Below are positions 1 to 9,678 of a stretch of DNA of 64,000 nucleotides, piece after piece. A program made the position numbers and the translations under genes. This stretch comes from Consotaella salsifontis (GTDB taxonomy: Bacteria; Pseudomonadota; Alphaproteobacteria; Rhizobiales; Rhizobiaceae), in assembly GCF_900167365.1 (NCBI RefSeq), contig NZ_FUXL01000008.1, positions 153,475-217,474 of the forward strand, in the 5' to 3' direction. The notes below the pieces were generated by a model. The model was not told where the DNA came from. It did not search any database and saw nothing but the letters and a program-made list of their open reading frames with translations. Every line of letters begins with the position of its first letter. Within the stretch, counting starts at the first letter, position 1.

Positions 1-709
1 CACGTCCGCCGACTCCGTGCTCCAAATCGCCGCGCATGAGGAACAGTTCGGGCTCGAGCGCCTCTACAACCTCTGCGAGGTCGCGCGGCGCCATGTCGAC
101 CCCCTCAATATCGGCCGGGTGATCGCCCGCCCCTTCGTCGGCAAGGACCGGGCGAGCTTTAAGCGGACAGCGAACCGTCGCGACTATTCCGTGCCGCCGC
201 CGGAGCCGACGCTTCTCGATCGTGCGGTCGCGGCCGGACGGCGGGTTATCGCCATAGGCAAGATCGGCGACATCTTCGCCCATCAGGGCATCAGCGAGGT
301 CAGGAAAGGCGCCGGCAACATGGCCCTTTTCGACGCCATGATGAGCGCCATGCCCGACGCCAGGGATGGCGATCTCATCTTCGCGAACTTCGTCGATTTC
401 GACATGATCTACGGCCACCGGCGCGATGTGGCGGGCTACGCCGGGGCGTTGGAGGAGTTCGACGCGCGGTTGCCTGAGCTGATGGCCGTGCTGAAGCCGG
501 GCGATCTCGCCATCATCACCGCCGACCATGGCTGCGACCCGACCTGGCGCGGCACGGACCATACGCGCGAGGCCGTGCCCGTCCTCGCCTTCGGTCCCGG
601 CATCGCCCCCCGCTTTATCGACCGGCGCAAGACCTTTGCCGATATCGGAGAATCGGTGGCGGCCCATCTCGGCCTCGCGCCCGGAGAGCATGGTGAGAGC
701 TTCCTGTGA
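1..709 (+). CDS. deoB: Phosphopentomutase, C-terminal part (runs in from the left edge)
   Basis: DeoB interconverts (deoxy)ribose 1-phosphate and 5-phosphate, linking nucleoside phosphorolysis to central carbon metabolism in the cytoplasm. The reading frame is already open at base 2 and begins [14 protein letters not shown], a conserved DeoB segment, so the start lies outside the window. The later stretch [15 protein letters not shown] carries the Asp/His metal ligands of the alkaline-phosphatase-like fold, preceded by [14 protein letters not shown]. The product ends GEHGESFL, a normal DeoB C terminus. The stop overlaps the GTG start of the next gene (add) by 4 bases, so the two are translationally coupled. 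Together with upp they form a salvage operon that complements the deoA/pnp/cdd genes further right. Confidence 0.95.
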   Translation, partial: TSADSVLQIAAHEEQFGLERLYNLCEVARRHVDPLNIGRVIARPFVGKDRASFKRTANRRDYSVPPPEPTLLDRAVAAGRRVIAIGKIGDIFAHQGISEVRKGAGNMALFDAMMSAMPDARDGDLIFANFVDFDMIYGHRRDVAGYAGALEEFDARLPELMAVLKPGDLAIITADHGCDPTWRGTDHTREAVPVLAFGPGIAPRFIDRRKTFADIGESVAAHLGLAPGEHGESFL

Positions 710-1743
710 ACGCCTCGCGCGTTCCAGGCCTGACCTCGTCGCCCATCCTGCCGAAGGCAGAGCTTCATTGCCATATCGAGGGCGCGGCGCGGCCCGCCCT
801 GGTGGCGGCGCAGGCGGCGCGATACGGCGTCGACGTTTCCGGCATCATCGCCGAAGGGCGTTATCTCTGGCACGACTTCACCAGCTTCCTCGCCGCCTAT
901 GACCTTGCGGCCAGCGTCTTTCGCACCGGGGAAGACTATGCGCTCCTTGCTGAGGACCATCTGACGCGCCTTGCGGCCGACGGCACGATCTACTCGGAGT
1001 TCTTCATCTCCCCTGATCATGCCCGCGCCGCCGGACTTTCGCCAAGGGCCTATGTGGAGGGCCTCGCCGAGGGAATGGCGCGGGCAGAGGCCGCCACCGG
1101 GATCGTCGCGCGGATGATCGTCATCGGCGTCCGCCATCTCGGCGCCGAGGCCGTGGAGGCGGTGGCGCGCTGGGCGGCTGCCCTCGACCATCGGCTGGTC
1201 AGCGGCTTCGGGCTTGCCGGCGAAGAGCGGATGCACCATCCCGCCGATTTTGCCCGCGCCTTCGACATCGCGCGCGACGCCGGCCTCTCCCTCACCGTCC
1301 ATGCCGGGGAGCTGGCCGGAGCGGAAAGCGTCGCCGCCGCGCTCGACGCCCTGCACCCGAGCCGCATCGGCCATGGCGTTCGCGCCATCGAGAGCGGGCC
1401 GCTGCTCCGCCGCCTGGCCGAGGAGCAGATCGTTCTCGAGGTGTGTCCGGGCTCGAACCTCGCGCTCGGCATCTTCGATGGAGTCGATACCCACCCCCTG
1501 CCCCGGCTGAAGGCCGCTGGCATCCCCGTCACCGTCAGCGCCGACGACCCGCCCTTCTTCGCCACCACCCTTGCCGAGGAATACGCGATGGCCGGCGCCA
1601 TGGGCTTTTCGCAGGCCGACCTCGTCGATCTGACGCGCACGGCCATCGACGCGGCATTCGTGGACGAGGAAAGCCGTGGACGATTAAGGACGAAGCTGGA
1701 GGCCGCCGCCATTTCGCTTGGCGCATCGGACGTCACCCCGTAG
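706..1743 (+). CDS. add: Adenosine deaminase
   Basis: Hydrolyses adenosine and deoxyadenosine to inosine and deoxyinosine, feeding the purine nucleoside phosphorylase encoded at 8884-9678. The 345-residue length is standard. Visible zinc-site motifs are ELHCHIEG (His21, His23), HAGE near residue 200, RIGHG near 222, and SADDPPFF near residue 278, which supplies the Asp pair. The GTG start at 706 is chosen because it overlaps the deoB stop (GTGA), the usual coupled arrangement. A gap of 40 bases separates it from upp. Expression probably depends on the promoter upstream of deoB, outside the window. Confidence 0.93.
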   Translation: MNASRVPGLTSSPILPKAELHCHIEGAARPALVAAQAARYGVDVSGIIAEGRYLWHDFTSFLAAYDLAASVFRTGEDYALLAEDHLTRLAADGTIYSEFFISPDHARAAGLSPRAYVEGLAEGMARAEAATGIVARMIVIGVRHLGAEAVEAVARWAAALDHRLVSGFGLAGEERMHHPADFARAFDIARDAGLSLTVHAGELAGAESVAAALDALHPSRIGHGVRAIESGPLLRRLAEEQIVLEVCPGSNLALGIFDGVDTHPLPRLKAAGIPVTVSADDPPFFATTLAEEYAMAGAMGFSQADLVDLTRTAIDAAFVDEESRGRLRTKLEAAAISLGASDVTP

Positions 1744-1783
1744 AGTGCGCGGCGGCAAATTCTGACAGAGAGGTTCATGCGCC

Positions 1784-2413
1784 ATGGACGGTATCACCGT
1801 CATCGCTCATCCGCTGGTCCAGCACAAGCTGACGATCATGCGCGACAAGGAAACCTCCACGGCGAGTTTTCGGCGGCTCCTCAGGGAAATTTCGACCCTG
1901 CTCTGCTACGAGGTCACGCGCGATCTGGACCTGACGACCCGGCCGATCGAGACGCCGATGGGGCCCATGGAGGCCCCGGTCCTTGAAGGCAAGAAGCTGG
2001 TCTTCGCCTCGATCCTTCGCGCCGGCAACGGGCTTCTGGAGGGCATGCTCGACCTCGTGCCCGCGGCGCGTGTCGCCCATATCGGCGTCTACCGCGATCA
2101 TGAGACGCTCCAGCCCGTGGAGTACTATTTCAAGGCGCCGGAGGACCTGGAAAATCGGCTCGTCATCGTGGTCGATCCGATGCTCGCCACCGGCAACTCG
2201 GCGATCGCGGCGATCCAGCAGCTGAAGGCGCGCGGCGCGCGCAACATCCGCTTCCTCTGCCTTCTGGCCGCGCCTGAGGGCATCAGGAACTTCGCGGAGG
2301 GCCACCCGGACGTTCCCATGTTCACGGCGGCCATCGACAGCAAGCTCAACGAAAAAGGCTATATCGTGCCTGGCCTCGGCGACGCTGGCGACCGCATGTA
2401 CGGTACGAAGTAG
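1784..2413 (+). CDS. upp: Uracil phosphoribosyltransferase
   Basis: Converts uracil and PRPP to UMP, the pyrimidine base salvage step that uses uracil released by nucleoside phosphorolysis. The 209-residue length is exact for the family. The PRPP-binding loop [14 protein letters not shown] lies near residues 125-138 and the N-terminal segment [12 protein letters not shown] is typical of Upp. It is the third gene of deoB-add-upp and is followed by a strong hairpin with a T run, so it should be the last gene of this operon. Confidence 0.96.
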   Translation: MDGITVIAHPLVQHKLTIMRDKETSTASFRRLLREISTLLCYEVTRDLDLTTRPIETPMGPMEAPVLEGKKLVFASILRAGNGLLEGMLDLVPAARVAHIGVYRDHETLQPVEYYFKAPEDLENRLVIVVDPMLATGNSAIAAIQQLKARGARNIRFLCLLAAPEGIRNFAEGHPDVPMFTAAIDSKLNEKGYIVPGLGDAGDRMYGTK

Positions 2414-2485
2414 GCCAGCAGCCGACCGGCCCCGGCCACCGCGCCGCCCTTGGGGCGGCGTTAATCCTTTGCCTCCATGATCAAA

Positions 2486-2508
2486 GGTCGGGCCCGCCCG
2501 GCCTTTTT
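2486..2508 (+). terminator. Rho-independent terminator after upp
   Basis: An 8-bp stem GGTCGGGC / GCCCGGCC (one G-U pair) with a two-base loop is followed directly by TTTTT. It lies 73 bases after the upp stop. A second GC hairpin with loop TTG lies upstream at 2442-2460 but has a poor T tract. Confidence 0.75.
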
Positions 2509-2554
2509 GCTGCCTGGGCGCTGGGAAACATGATCGGCAGGAGGTGAAGCGGCG

Positions 2555-3076
2555 ATGGGCAGAGTGATGGTCGTTCTCTTGGGAGCCTCGCTCGTGGCGC
2601 TGGCCGCCCCTTCGGTCTTCGAGAGCTATAAGGGCTCGCTGATGAAGCCCGAGAGCGAGCGCCTCGACCCGCCGCCGGCCGTCGTCGAGGCATCGACGAG
2701 GCCCGTTGGCCGCCAGGAAAGGATCAAGGCCGGTCCCGACGGACATTTCCGCACTGATGCCCGGCTCAACGGCCGCCCTGTGCCGGTGCTGGTGGACACC
2801 GGCGCCACCTATCTGGCGATCAGCGAGGAGACGGCGCGCCGCGTCGGTCTTTTCGTGCGAACCGACGACTACCGCTACACCGCCAACACCGCGAACGGAC
2901 CGCGCAAGGTGGCGCTCGCCCATCTCGACCGCGTCGAGATCGGCGACATCCGCGTGCGCGACGTCGACGCGCTGGTGATGAAAGGCGGCCTCTCCGAAAC
3001 GCTCCTCGGCATGAGCTTTTTGAAGAAGCTCTCGCGCTATCAGGTCGAGAACGGCACGCTGGAGTTGGCGGAGTAG
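2555..3076 (+). CDS. TIGR02281-type retropepsin-like aspartic protease
   Basis: A 173-residue single-domain, retroviral-type aspartic protease of the clan AA family common in alphaproteobacteria. An N-terminal hydrophobic stretch (residues 3-20) acts as membrane anchor or signal, placing the catalytic domain in the periplasm. The catalytic motif is VLVDTGATYLAIS with Asp81; a second family motif LLGMSFLKKL near residue 147 closes the fold. Such proteins are expected to dimerise. The natural substrate is not known. It converges on the PepSY gene and a shared palindromic terminator lies between them. A decayed partial copy of this gene's sequence occurs at 5229-5290. Confidence 0.85.
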   Translation: MGRVMVVLLGASLVALAAPSVFESYKGSLMKPESERLDPPPAVVEASTRPVGRQERIKAGPDGHFRTDARLNGRPVPVLVDTGATYLAISEETARRVGLFVRTDDYRYTANTANGPRKVALAHLDRVEIGDIRVRDVDALVMKGGLSETLLGMSFLKKLSRYQVENGTLELAE

Positions 3077-3127
3077 AGGGAGCTGCCCACCAGCGCCTGA
3101 TCCTGTCGTTTACGCCGTCCGAATATC

Positions 3128-3157
3128 TGGCGGCCGCCGGTTTTGCGGCGGCCGCCA
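3128..3157. terminator. Palindromic stem-loop between convergent genes
   Basis: A perfect 12-bp stem (TGGCGGCCGCCG / CGGCGGCCGCCA) with loop GTTTTG sits between the stops of the retropepsin gene (+) and the PepSY gene (-). On the + strand it is followed by TTTC. The position between convergent stops suggests a bidirectional terminator. Confidence 0.6.
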
Positions 3158-3162
3158 TTTCA

Positions 3163-4566
3163 TCACGCCGCCCGCACTCTCTTCGCGACCCCCAGCACCA
3201 GCTCGATTATCGCCACGACGATGAGCGACAAGCCGACCAGCGGAAAGAAGATTCCGCACGCGATCGCGATGACGAAAACCGCGGGCGGAACCCGGAAGTC
3301 CGCCGGGACACGCGGCGCCCCGAAGCCGCCCGCCGGCCGCCGCTTCCACCAGATCACGATCGCCGAGACCGCCATCGTCATGATGGCGATGCAGGCGGCC
3401 AGAAGGACGAGCTGGTTCAACAGGCCGAATTGCTGTCCCATGTGAAGGCTGACGCCCCATTCGGCCGCCGCCCCCAGCGCGCCAAGCTCGGCGAGCCCCA
3501 TATCGAACAGGATCTTTCCGCTGTACTGGTCGAGATGGACGACGCGTTCCTTGCGCACGTCATCGGGATAAACGGAAGCGGTGAAGACGCCGTCCGGGCT
3601 GGTGGGAACGGCGATCGCGTAGCCTTTGGCAATGCCCGCTCCCTCGACCGTAGCAGTGATCTGGTCAAGGCTGGCGGGTTTCACGCCTATGCCGGGCGCG
3701 GTCTTCGAGACCGGCATGGGCTGCTGTTCCATGATCCAGGGCGAACGGTCCAGCGCCTGCGCGACGGGCACCGTAGAGACAGGGAACTTGTCCCAATAGC
3801 CATCTGGAATGCCGAGGCCTGCCGCATAGGCGAGCTTGTAGAACTGGTCGCCCCATACGCCCGACCAGGGAAGCCCGGTGAAGGCGAAGAACAGGATGAA
3901 GACGGAGGTGTAGATGCCGGTGACTGCATGCAGGTCGCGCCACCAGGGCCGCCCGCTTGTCGCGCTTCTAATTTTGAACCGGCCGACCTTTCGCCCACGC
4001 GGCCACCAGAGATAGATGCCGGTGATGACGAGCAGCACCGCCCAGCCGGCGACGGCCTCGATGATGCGGTTCGCCCACCAGCCGACATAGTCGAGACTGT
4101 GGAGCTTGCGCACGACATACATGACGGGCGAACCGGCCGCGCCGCCGTCCCACAAGCTTCCGAGCACGGCGCCATCGTAGGGATTGACGTAGATCACGTC
4201 GCTCAAGCCATCATCGTCCCGGATGCTGACCTGCGCGGCCTCGTCCGGCGTGGCGGACGGCCTGAACCCCTTCAGCGTTCCGGGATGCTCGGCGAGTGCT
4301 TTCGCGACGATCTGCGTGGGGGCGAGCATGGGGGCGCCGGTCGCCTCGACGCGCAGGAGGTCGCCATAGACGAGCGTGTTGATCTCGTCCTTGAAGAGAT
4401 AGAGCGATCCGGTCACAGCCAGCAGGACCATGAACGGCAGAACGATCAGCCCGGCATAGAAGTGCCAGCGCCAGACAGAAGAATAGAGTCTGGGAAGAGG
4501 CGCGTTGCGCGCGCTCGGCGCCGCTGTCGTTGGGGTGGATGGAGAGGAAGATGTGATGTCGCTCAT
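3163..4566 (-). CDS. PepSY-associated transmembrane protein (PepSY domain)
   Basis: A 467-residue inner-membrane protein of the PepSY_TM family (PiuB/FsrB-like), often linked to iron or siderophore reduction. The N terminus has a Ser/Thr/Pro-rich leader, then a first membrane segment (WHFYAGLIVLPFMVLLAVTG), a periplasmic PepSY region, further segments around WAVLLVITGIYLWWPRG and VFILFFAFTGLPWSG, and C-terminal helices ending VAKRVRAA. WWPRG is a hallmark of the family. I chose the internal ATG (MSDITSS) preceded by GGAAGG rather than the longer upstream reading. The DUF2946 gene lies 132 bases upstream on the same strand, a pairing often seen near metal-uptake genes; no TonB receptor is visible here. 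Confidence 0.85.
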   Translation of the reverse strand: MSDITSSSPSTPTTAAPSARNAPLPRLYSSVWRWHFYAGLIVLPFMVLLAVTGSLYLFKDEINTLVYGDLLRVEATGAPMLAPTQIVAKALAEHPGTLKGFRPSATPDEAAQVSIRDDDGLSDVIYVNPYDGAVLGSLWDGGAAGSPVMYVVRKLHSLDYVGWWANRIIEAVAGWAVLLVITGIYLWWPRGRKVGRFKIRSATSGRPWWRDLHAVTGIYTSVFILFFAFTGLPWSGVWGDQFYKLAYAAGLGIPDGYWDKFPVSTVPVAQALDRSPWIMEQQPMPVSKTAPGIGVKPASLDQITATVEGAGIAKGYAIAVPTSPDGVFTASVYPDDVRKERVVHLDQYSGKILFDMGLAELGALGAAAEWGVSLHMGQQFGLLNQLVLLAACIAIMTMAVSAIVIWWKRRPAGGFGAPRVPADFRVPPAVFVIAIACGIFFPLVGLSLIVVAIIELVLGVAKRVRAA

Positions 4567-4698
4567 CGGGCGCCCTTCCAAAAAGGGCGTACGGCCGGAG
4601 CGATCGCGGCACACAGCCGCGTCGGCAAAGACGTCATGGATACGATACTCCGAATGAAGAGAATGCGGCCGGCAACGATCTTGCCGGCATGAGATCAT

Positions 4699-5109
4699 TC
4701 AAACGAAGATGGCGGGTGGGGCGCGCGGGGACGGAATCAGGCCGGGCGGAGGGCGCGGCGACACGGTCCGCGCCTGAGGCAAGCGCGGCAAGCCTGCGAC
4801 GTCGATCGCCTCGACCAGGCCTATCGAGTTCAATGGTGGGATGGCCGCGAGAAGATTCTGCATGCCGCCACAGGCCGTGGCACAGGGGCAGTCAAGGCAG
4901 CACCCAGAAGGCAGCGCCGGCTTTTCCGGTGTGCTCTGAGCCGCATCGGCGCTCTGACACAGAACGGTGGCGCCAGCGGTTCCTGGAAGCGCCATGGAGG
5001 CGCACGCAAGACCCGATAGAAAAAGCTGCGCAAACAGGAGCTGAACGAGAAAAAGGGTGAACGGCAACACCGTCCCCCTATCCCGCGTCCACCCCCGCAG
5101 CCGTCGCAT
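4699..5109 (-). CDS. DUF2946-family small exported protein, cysteine-rich
   Basis: About 136 residues beginning MRRLRGWTRD, with one hydrophobic segment (LPFTLFLVQLLFAQLFLSG) likely to be a signal or anchor, then a cysteine cluster CCLDCPCATACGG that resembles the metal-site cysteines of DUF2946 proteins. This family is often found near copper or iron transport genes; its function is not established. Start chosen at 5109; an in-frame GTG at 5121 is an alternative and the frame stays open to 5250. It lies just upstream of the PepSY gene on the same strand and may be cotranscribed. Confidence 0.6.
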   Translation of the reverse strand: MRRLRGWTRDRGTVLPFTLFLVQLLFAQLFLSGLACASMALPGTAGATVLCQSADAAQSTPEKPALPSGCCLDCPCATACGGMQNLLAAIPPLNSIGLVEAIDVAGLPRLPQARTVSPRPPPGLIPSPRAPPAIFV

Positions 5110-5228
5110 GCACCGCTCCACATTCGAGCTACGTCGGGCGGAAGCCGCCGCGGACCAATTGGCGTTCGTATAGTAGAGTGGTCTATTCAGAAAATGCAAT
5201 CGGGCGCATCGAGTGGCGAATGGGGGGG

Positions 5229-5290
5229 GCGCAAGGTCGCGCTTGCCCATCCCGACAGCGTCGATACCGGCACGCTGGAGTTGGCGGAGC
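5229..5290 (+). pseudogene. Decayed partial copy of the 2555-3076 retropepsin gene
   Basis: About 36 bases resemble the retropepsin gene around 2902-2937 with a few mismatches. They join directly to about 22 bases (ending CTGGAGTTGGCGGAG) identical to the end of that gene at 3053-3074. The middle of the gene is missing. It lies in the gap between the DUF2946 and purC genes and cannot encode a working protein. Confidence 0.6.
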
Positions 5291-5345
5291 AGGCCGTCAA
5301 TCGCCAGGCTCGAACGGGTGCAGCCAGGCTCCCGACGCTTGGCCT

Positions 5346-6308
5346 CTACGGCCTCGAAAAATAACGCGACAGGTTCTGGCGCACGCGCGCGAGCGGCGTC
5401 TCGCCGGAAAGGTCCAGCTCGAAAATCTGGCCGGTGATCCTCTCGAAGGCATCGACATAGGTCTTCGACGCCGCCTCGATCAGATCATCCGGAATTTCCG
5501 GAATCGGATCATGATAGGGATCGCAGCGCGCGTCGACCCAGGCGCGCACGACGTCCTTGTCGAGCGAAGGCGGGCGCGTGCCGGCCTCGAACGCGCTTTG
5601 ATAGCCATCGGCCAGCCAGAAGCGAGAGCTGTCGGGCGTGTGGATTTCGTCGGCGAGGATGATTTTGCCCGTCTCGTCGGTGCCGAACTCATACTTCGTG
5701 TCGACGAGGATCAGCCCGCGTTTCGCGGCCATTTCCTGGCCGCGCCTGAAGAGGGCAAGGGCGTAGGACGACAGCGCCTGCCATTGCTCTTCACGCAAGA
5801 TGCCACGCGCGACGATCTCGTCGACGGCCAGCGGCTCGTCATGGCCGCCGTCGAAGGCCTTGGTGGTCGGCGTGATGATGGGCTCGCCGAGCTTCTCGTT
5901 GTCGCGTAGGCCATCGGCGAAATGGTGGCCGTACATCGCCCGCTCGCCCTTCTTGTAGCGCGTCAGGATCGATGTGCCGGTGGTCCCGGCGAGATAGCCG
6001 CGCACGACGATCTCGACGGGCAGCACCGTCAGCGTCCTGCCGATCACCACATTGGGGTCCGGGTAGTCGAGGACATGGTTCGGGCAGATGTCGGCCGTCG
6101 CCTCAAACCAGTATCGCGCGATTTGCGTCAACACCTGCCCCTTGAACGGGATAGCGGCGAGGATGCGGTCGAAGGCCGAAATTCTGTCCGTGGCGATGAG
6201 GATGCGCCTTTTGTCCGGCAGGTCGTAGCAGTCCCGCACCTTGCCGTAATAGGGGTTGGGCAGCTCGGGGATGCGGGCGTGGTCGAGGACGCGATGGGTC
6301 GGGGTCAT
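5346..6308 (-). CDS. purC: Phosphoribosylaminoimidazole-succinocarboxamide synthase
   Basis: SAICAR synthetase of de novo purine synthesis: joins CAIR and aspartate with ATP hydrolysis. At 320 residues it is the longer, Ade1-like type. Family motifs are [11 protein letters not shown] near residue 22, [11 protein letters not shown] near 39, [13 protein letters not shown] near 103 and [14 protein letters not shown] near 220. Start is the ATG giving [10 protein letters not shown]. It stands alone: no other purine-synthesis gene flanks it in the window, although it sits between two salvage gene groups. Confidence 0.96.
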   Translation of the reverse strand: MTPTHRVLDHARIPELPNPYYGKVRDCYDLPDKRRILIATDRISAFDRILAAIPFKGQVLTQIARYWFEATADICPNHVLDYPDPNVVIGRTLTVLPVEIVVRGYLAGTTGTSILTRYKKGERAMYGHHFADGLRDNEKLGEPIITPTTKAFDGGHDEPLAVDEIVARGILREEQWQALSSYALALFRRGQEMAAKRGLILVDTKYEFGTDETGKIILADEIHTPDSSRFWLADGYQSAFEAGTRPPSLDKDVVRAWVDARCDPYHDPIPEIPDDLIEAASKTYVDAFERITGQIFELDLSGETPLARVRQNLSRYFSRP

Positions 6309-6431
6309 GAACGCTGGCCAGATGATCCGAAGAGGTTCCGATCAGCTAGCACACTCTCTCGTCGGTGTCCGCCCTTCGCTGAACGGCTTCCCGCCAGTGA
6401 GACACCGGCCGAGGCCGCTCGCGCCGCCAGC

Positions 6432-6527
6432 GCATAATCCCGAAAAGTGGGAACCGGCCTTCGGAAAAGGTCATGCGCAAAGAACAAGATAGAGCGGGAT
6501 GATGAGCGAAGCTCAACTCATCCCGCT
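6432..6527. repeat. Rhizobial-type extragenic repeat with hairpin
   Basis: The stretch around CCCGAAAAGTGGGAACCGG followed by TTCGGAAAAGGTCATGCGC and AGATAGAGCGGGATGATG resembles a dispersed extragenic repeat seen in many Rhizobiales genomes. It ends in an inverted repeat AGCGGGATGA (6493-6502) / TCATCCCGCT (6518-6527). No gene is seen here. The resemblance is from memory. Confidence 0.5.
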
Positions 6528-6591
6528 TAAGGCCAGCCGTTCCGCCCCCAGCGACAGCGTCCTCGGCCAAACGCTGGCCGTCTCAGTCGCC

Positions 6592-6709
6592 CGTCATCCT
6601 CGGCCGAAGGCCGGGATCCATGCCGAAGCCGCCCGACCTGCTGGTTCGTCAACGAACTGCGGCACCATCGCCGAGGCATGGATCCCCGCGCTATCGCGCG
6701 AGGATGACG
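6592..6709. repeat. Large palindromic extragenic element
   Basis: Outer arms CGTCATCCTCG and CGAGGATGACG bracket inner arms GGGATCCATGCC and GGCATGGATCCC; small nested hairpins (GGCCGAAGGCC and GCGCTATCGCGC) lie inside each arm. The whole 118-base unit can fold into a branched cruciform. It looks like a mobile palindromic element of the REP or RPE kind found between genes in alphaproteobacteria. Confidence 0.6.
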
Positions 6710-6816
6710 CGGGAGAGAAGCTGTGATGGGACTCCCTCCCTTGGCCGGGGTGGGGGCTGCCCCATTGAACGTTCAAATGTTACTGGATGAACAATCCGAA
6801 TAGAAACCTCATTGAG

Positions 6817-7344
6817 TCAGATATTGAGAGAGTTCCGGAGTGTCATGACTGCATCGGCTGGACGGCCAATAATGGGGCTTCCAATTATGCCGGGCACCTG
6901 GCAGTTCTTATTAAACCACGTCTTCTTCGAGTTCCTCACGTGGGGGTTCGCCCGTAGGGCCATGCCGATCATCACTGTCTCAAGTTCATCTATCTCGCGT
7001 CCCGAGCGCCCGGAGGCGCGACAAAAGTTACCGCGGGTGGGCTCGACCTTGGCAACAAGGTGGATGGCGGGATAGCCATTCTTCCTTTGGTTTGCGCCGA
7101 TGTAGTGATTGAGCTTGTGTTCCTGAAATATCTCGCCCCGGAAGCCAGTCTTGGCGTTCGTCTTGCCGACATACCAAGGAGTGTAGTTTGTTCCATGACA
7201 GGTCGAAAAGACATATATGCCTATGGCCCTAGGCAAGTCGGGAACCATGTTGTCGATAGCATCCCAGAACGCACGTAATGCCTCACCGGAAGCTTCACTT
7301 TCAGCTCTCGGCGCCCAAAATGGCCCGTAGACTTCGTACTTCAT
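6817..7344 (-). CDS. GIY-YIG-like protein in AT-richer DNA
   Basis: From the ATG at 7344 the product is 175 residues. Residues 42-60 read GIYVFS...PWYVGKT, matching the two halves of the GIY-YIG nuclease core, followed by an Arg (FRG, residue 69) and a Glu-rich segment DELETVMIG near residue 120 that could supply the metal-binding Glu. The frame stays open upstream to 7491, so the start is uncertain. Base composition is clearly more AT-rich than both neighbours, suggesting recent acquisition. It sits alone between an extragenic repeat and the deoA operon end. Likely a small nuclease or nuclease-derived binding protein; the biological role is unknown. Confidence 0.55.
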   Translation of the reverse strand: MKYEVYGPFWAPRAESEASGEALRAFWDAIDNMVPDLPRAIGIYVFSTCHGTNYTPWYVGKTNAKTGFRGEIFQEHKLNHYIGANQRKNGYPAIHLVAKVEPTRGNFCRASGRSGREIDELETVMIGMALRANPHVRNSKKTWFNKNCQVPGIIGSPIIGRPADAVMTLRNSLNI

Positions 7345-7536
7345 TTTATCTTGCGCCCCGCATAACCAGTACGCTTTATTTATAACAAAATTACCAAAGC
7401 GATCAATCAGGAGCCTCGATAGGATATTATCTATTTTCTGATCTTGCGTCACTACGACACGACTGGCGTTCACCGGGATAACGCACGGCATCGCCCGCCC
7501 TTCTCGCAGCAGGGCATACCGGCTCCGGCCGCCCCC

Positions 7537-8853
7537 TCATCCAAACCGGTCGATGACCGCCGGGCCGACATTCACCGCTCCCTCGCCGAGCGAATAGGCG
7601 GCCTCGACCATGCGGGCCGCCTCTTCCGCTGCCGCCTCGCTGCGGGCGTGGACGAGGCAGAGGGGATCGCCGGCACCGAGCTTCATCCCAAGCCCGACCA
7701 GATCGGTGAGGCCGACGGCGTGGTCCACCGGGTCCTGGGGTCGCGTGCGCCCGCCGCCGAGCGCCACCACGGCAAGGCCGAGGCCGCGCGTGTCGACGGC
7801 CGCCACCGTACCCGCCGCCCTCGCCTTCACCGGCACAATAACCGGCGAGGGTTCGAGATAGGCGTCCATCCTCTCGACGAAATCCACCGGCCCGCCAAGC
7901 GCCGTCACCATGCGGCCGAAGATCTCCGCCGCCTTGCCGCTCGCCAGCGCATCCTCCGCAGCCTTTCGGCCGGCGGCGCTATCCGGCGCGAGCTGGGCCA
8001 GCGCCAGCATCTCGGCGGAGAGCGCCAGCGTCACGTCGAGAAGACGCGGGTCCTGGCGCTTGCCGGTCAGAAAATCAACGGCATTGCGCACCTCGACGGC
8101 GTTGCCGGCGGCGCTCGCCAGTGCCTCGTTCATGTCGGTGAGGAGCGCCGAGGTCTTCAGCCCCGCCCCGTTCGCCACCTCGACGAGGCTTTTCGCAAGG
8201 GCGCGCGCATCCTCCTCCTTCGCCATGAAGGCGCCGGTGCCGCTCTTGACGTCGAGAACGAGGCCCTGGAGCCCGGCGGCGAGCTTCTTCGACAGGATCG
8301 AGGCGGTGATGAGGGGGATCGATTCCACCGTCGCCGTCACGTCGCGAATGCCATAGAAGCGCTTGTCGGCGGGCGCGAGCCGCCCGGTCTGGCCGATGAC
8401 GGCGCAGCCCACCTCCCTCACCGTCCTGCGAAAGGTGGCATTGTCGGGCGTCACGCTGTAGCCGGGGATCGACTCCATCTTGTCGAGCGTGCCGCCGGTG
8501 TGGCCGAGGCCGCGCCCCGAGATCATCGGCACCGCCCCGCCGCAGGCGGCGACGATGGGCGCGAGCATCAAGGAGACGTTGTCGCCGACCCCGCCCGTCG
8601 AATGCTTGTCCACCACCGGCCGGTCGATGTCCGACCAGTCGAGCACATCGCCGGAATCGCGCATCGCCTCGGTGAGGGCAACGGTCTCGGTCCGGCTCAT
8701 GCCGTTGAAGAAGACGGCCATGGCGAGCGCCGCCACCTGGCCTTCCGTCACCTTCTCGCCCTCGAAGCCGGCGATGAATGCCTTGATTTCCTCGCCCGTC
8801 AGCGTGCCCCCGTCGCGCTTCTTGCGCACCGTCTCCTGCGGCAGGATCGCCAT
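7537..8853 (-). CDS. deoA: Thymidine phosphorylase
   Basis: Splits thymidine and deoxyuridine with phosphate into base plus deoxyribose 1-phosphate, the substrate of DeoB at the left edge. The 438-residue length fits. The phosphate-binding signature KHSTGGVGD lies near residue 84 and [14 protein letters not shown] near 113; the all-alpha domain, the central phosphate-binding domain and the C-terminal alpha/beta domain are all present. It is the last gene of the - strand transport and salvage run, 30 bases after pnp. Confidence 0.96.
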   Translation of the reverse strand: MAILPQETVRKKRDGGTLTGEEIKAFIAGFEGEKVTEGQVAALAMAVFFNGMSRTETVALTEAMRDSGDVLDWSDIDRPVVDKHSTGGVGDNVSLMLAPIVAACGGAVPMISGRGLGHTGGTLDKMESIPGYSVTPDNATFRRTVREVGCAVIGQTGRLAPADKRFYGIRDVTATVESIPLITASILSKKLAAGLQGLVLDVKSGTGAFMAKEEDARALAKSLVEVANGAGLKTSALLTDMNEALASAAGNAVEVRNAVDFLTGKRQDPRLLDVTLALSAEMLALAQLAPDSAAGRKAAEDALASGKAAEIFGRMVTALGGPVDFVERMDAYLEPSPVIVPVKARAAGTVAAVDTRGLGLAVVALGGGRTRPQDPVDHAVGLTDLVGLGMKLGAGDPLCLVHARSEAAAEEAARMVEAAYSLGEGAVNVGPAVIDRFG

Positions 8854-8883
8854 GGTCTTATCCCCTTCCCGTCTCCGCCGCGC

Positions 8884-9678
8884 TCAGAAGCGCGACACGG
8901 CGGCGCCGAGAACGCGGGCGAGCTTCTGCCCGCCGAGCGGCGCCATGGTCTTCGTTTCCTCGTGGGAGAGTTCGGCCCCCGTCATGCCGGCGCCGAAATT
9001 GGTGATGACCGAGGCGCCGACGACCTTCATCCCGTAGAAGCGGGCAAGGATCGTCTCCGGCACGGTCGACATGCCGACAGCATCGGCGCCGAGGGTGCGC
9101 GCCATGCGGATTTCGGCGGGCGTCTCGAAGGACGGTCCGGAAAACCACATGTAGACGCCCTCGGCCACCTCGACGCCCACTTCCCGCGCCGCCTCGCGCA
9201 TGGCGATGCGAAGGCCGCGGTCATAGGCCGCCGTCATGCCGACGAAGCGCGAGTCCGAGGGCTCGCCGATCAAAGGGTTCTTGCCCGAAAAGGCGATGTG
9301 GTCGGAAATCAGCATCACCGAGCCGGGCGCCATGGTCGGGTTGACCGAACCCGCCGAGTTGGTGAGGCAGAGCGTCTCGACGCCGAGGTCGCGAAGCGCC
9401 TCGATGGCGGGCCGCATCACCGAGGGATCGCCCGCCTCGTAATAGTGGACGCGTCCCGACAGAACGAGCACGGGAACGCCGCCGAGGGAGCCGGAGACGA
9501 ATTCGCCGGCATGGCCCGAGACGCCGCTCACCGGCATCCCCTCGATTTCGCCATAGGGCACGCGGATCGCGTGGGAGAGGCTCTCCACCAGGGAGCCCAG
9601 CCCCGATCCAAGGATGAGGGCGATCTTCGGATGACGCCCCTCGATGCGTTCGGCCAGTGTCGCCGCGATCTTGTTCAT
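8884..9678 (-). CDS. punA: Purine nucleoside phosphorylase, trimeric class
   Basis: Phosphorolyses inosine and guanosine to free base and (deoxy)ribose 1-phosphate. The 264-residue product has LILGSGLGSL near residue 22, SGRVHYYEG-like SGRVHYYEA near 74, LTNSAGSVNP near 105, and FSGPSFETPAEIRM near 183, all typical of the trimeric PNP family rather than hexameric DeoD. The start overlaps the cdd stop by 4 bases (ATGA), so the genes are coupled. The symbol is by family; xapA-like or deoD naming is also used. Confidence 0.93.
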   Translation of the reverse strand: MNKIAATLAERIEGRHPKIALILGSGLGSLVESLSHAIRVPYGEIEGMPVSGVSGHAGEFVSGSLGGVPVLVLSGRVHYYEAGDPSVMRPAIEALRDLGVETLCLTNSAGSVNPTMAPGSVMLISDHIAFSGKNPLIGEPSDSRFVGMTAAYDRGLRIAMREAAREVGVEVAEGVYMWFSGPSFETPAEIRMARTLGADAVGMSTVPETILARFYGMKVVGASVITNFGAGMTGAELSHEETKTMAPLGGQKLARVLGAAVSRF

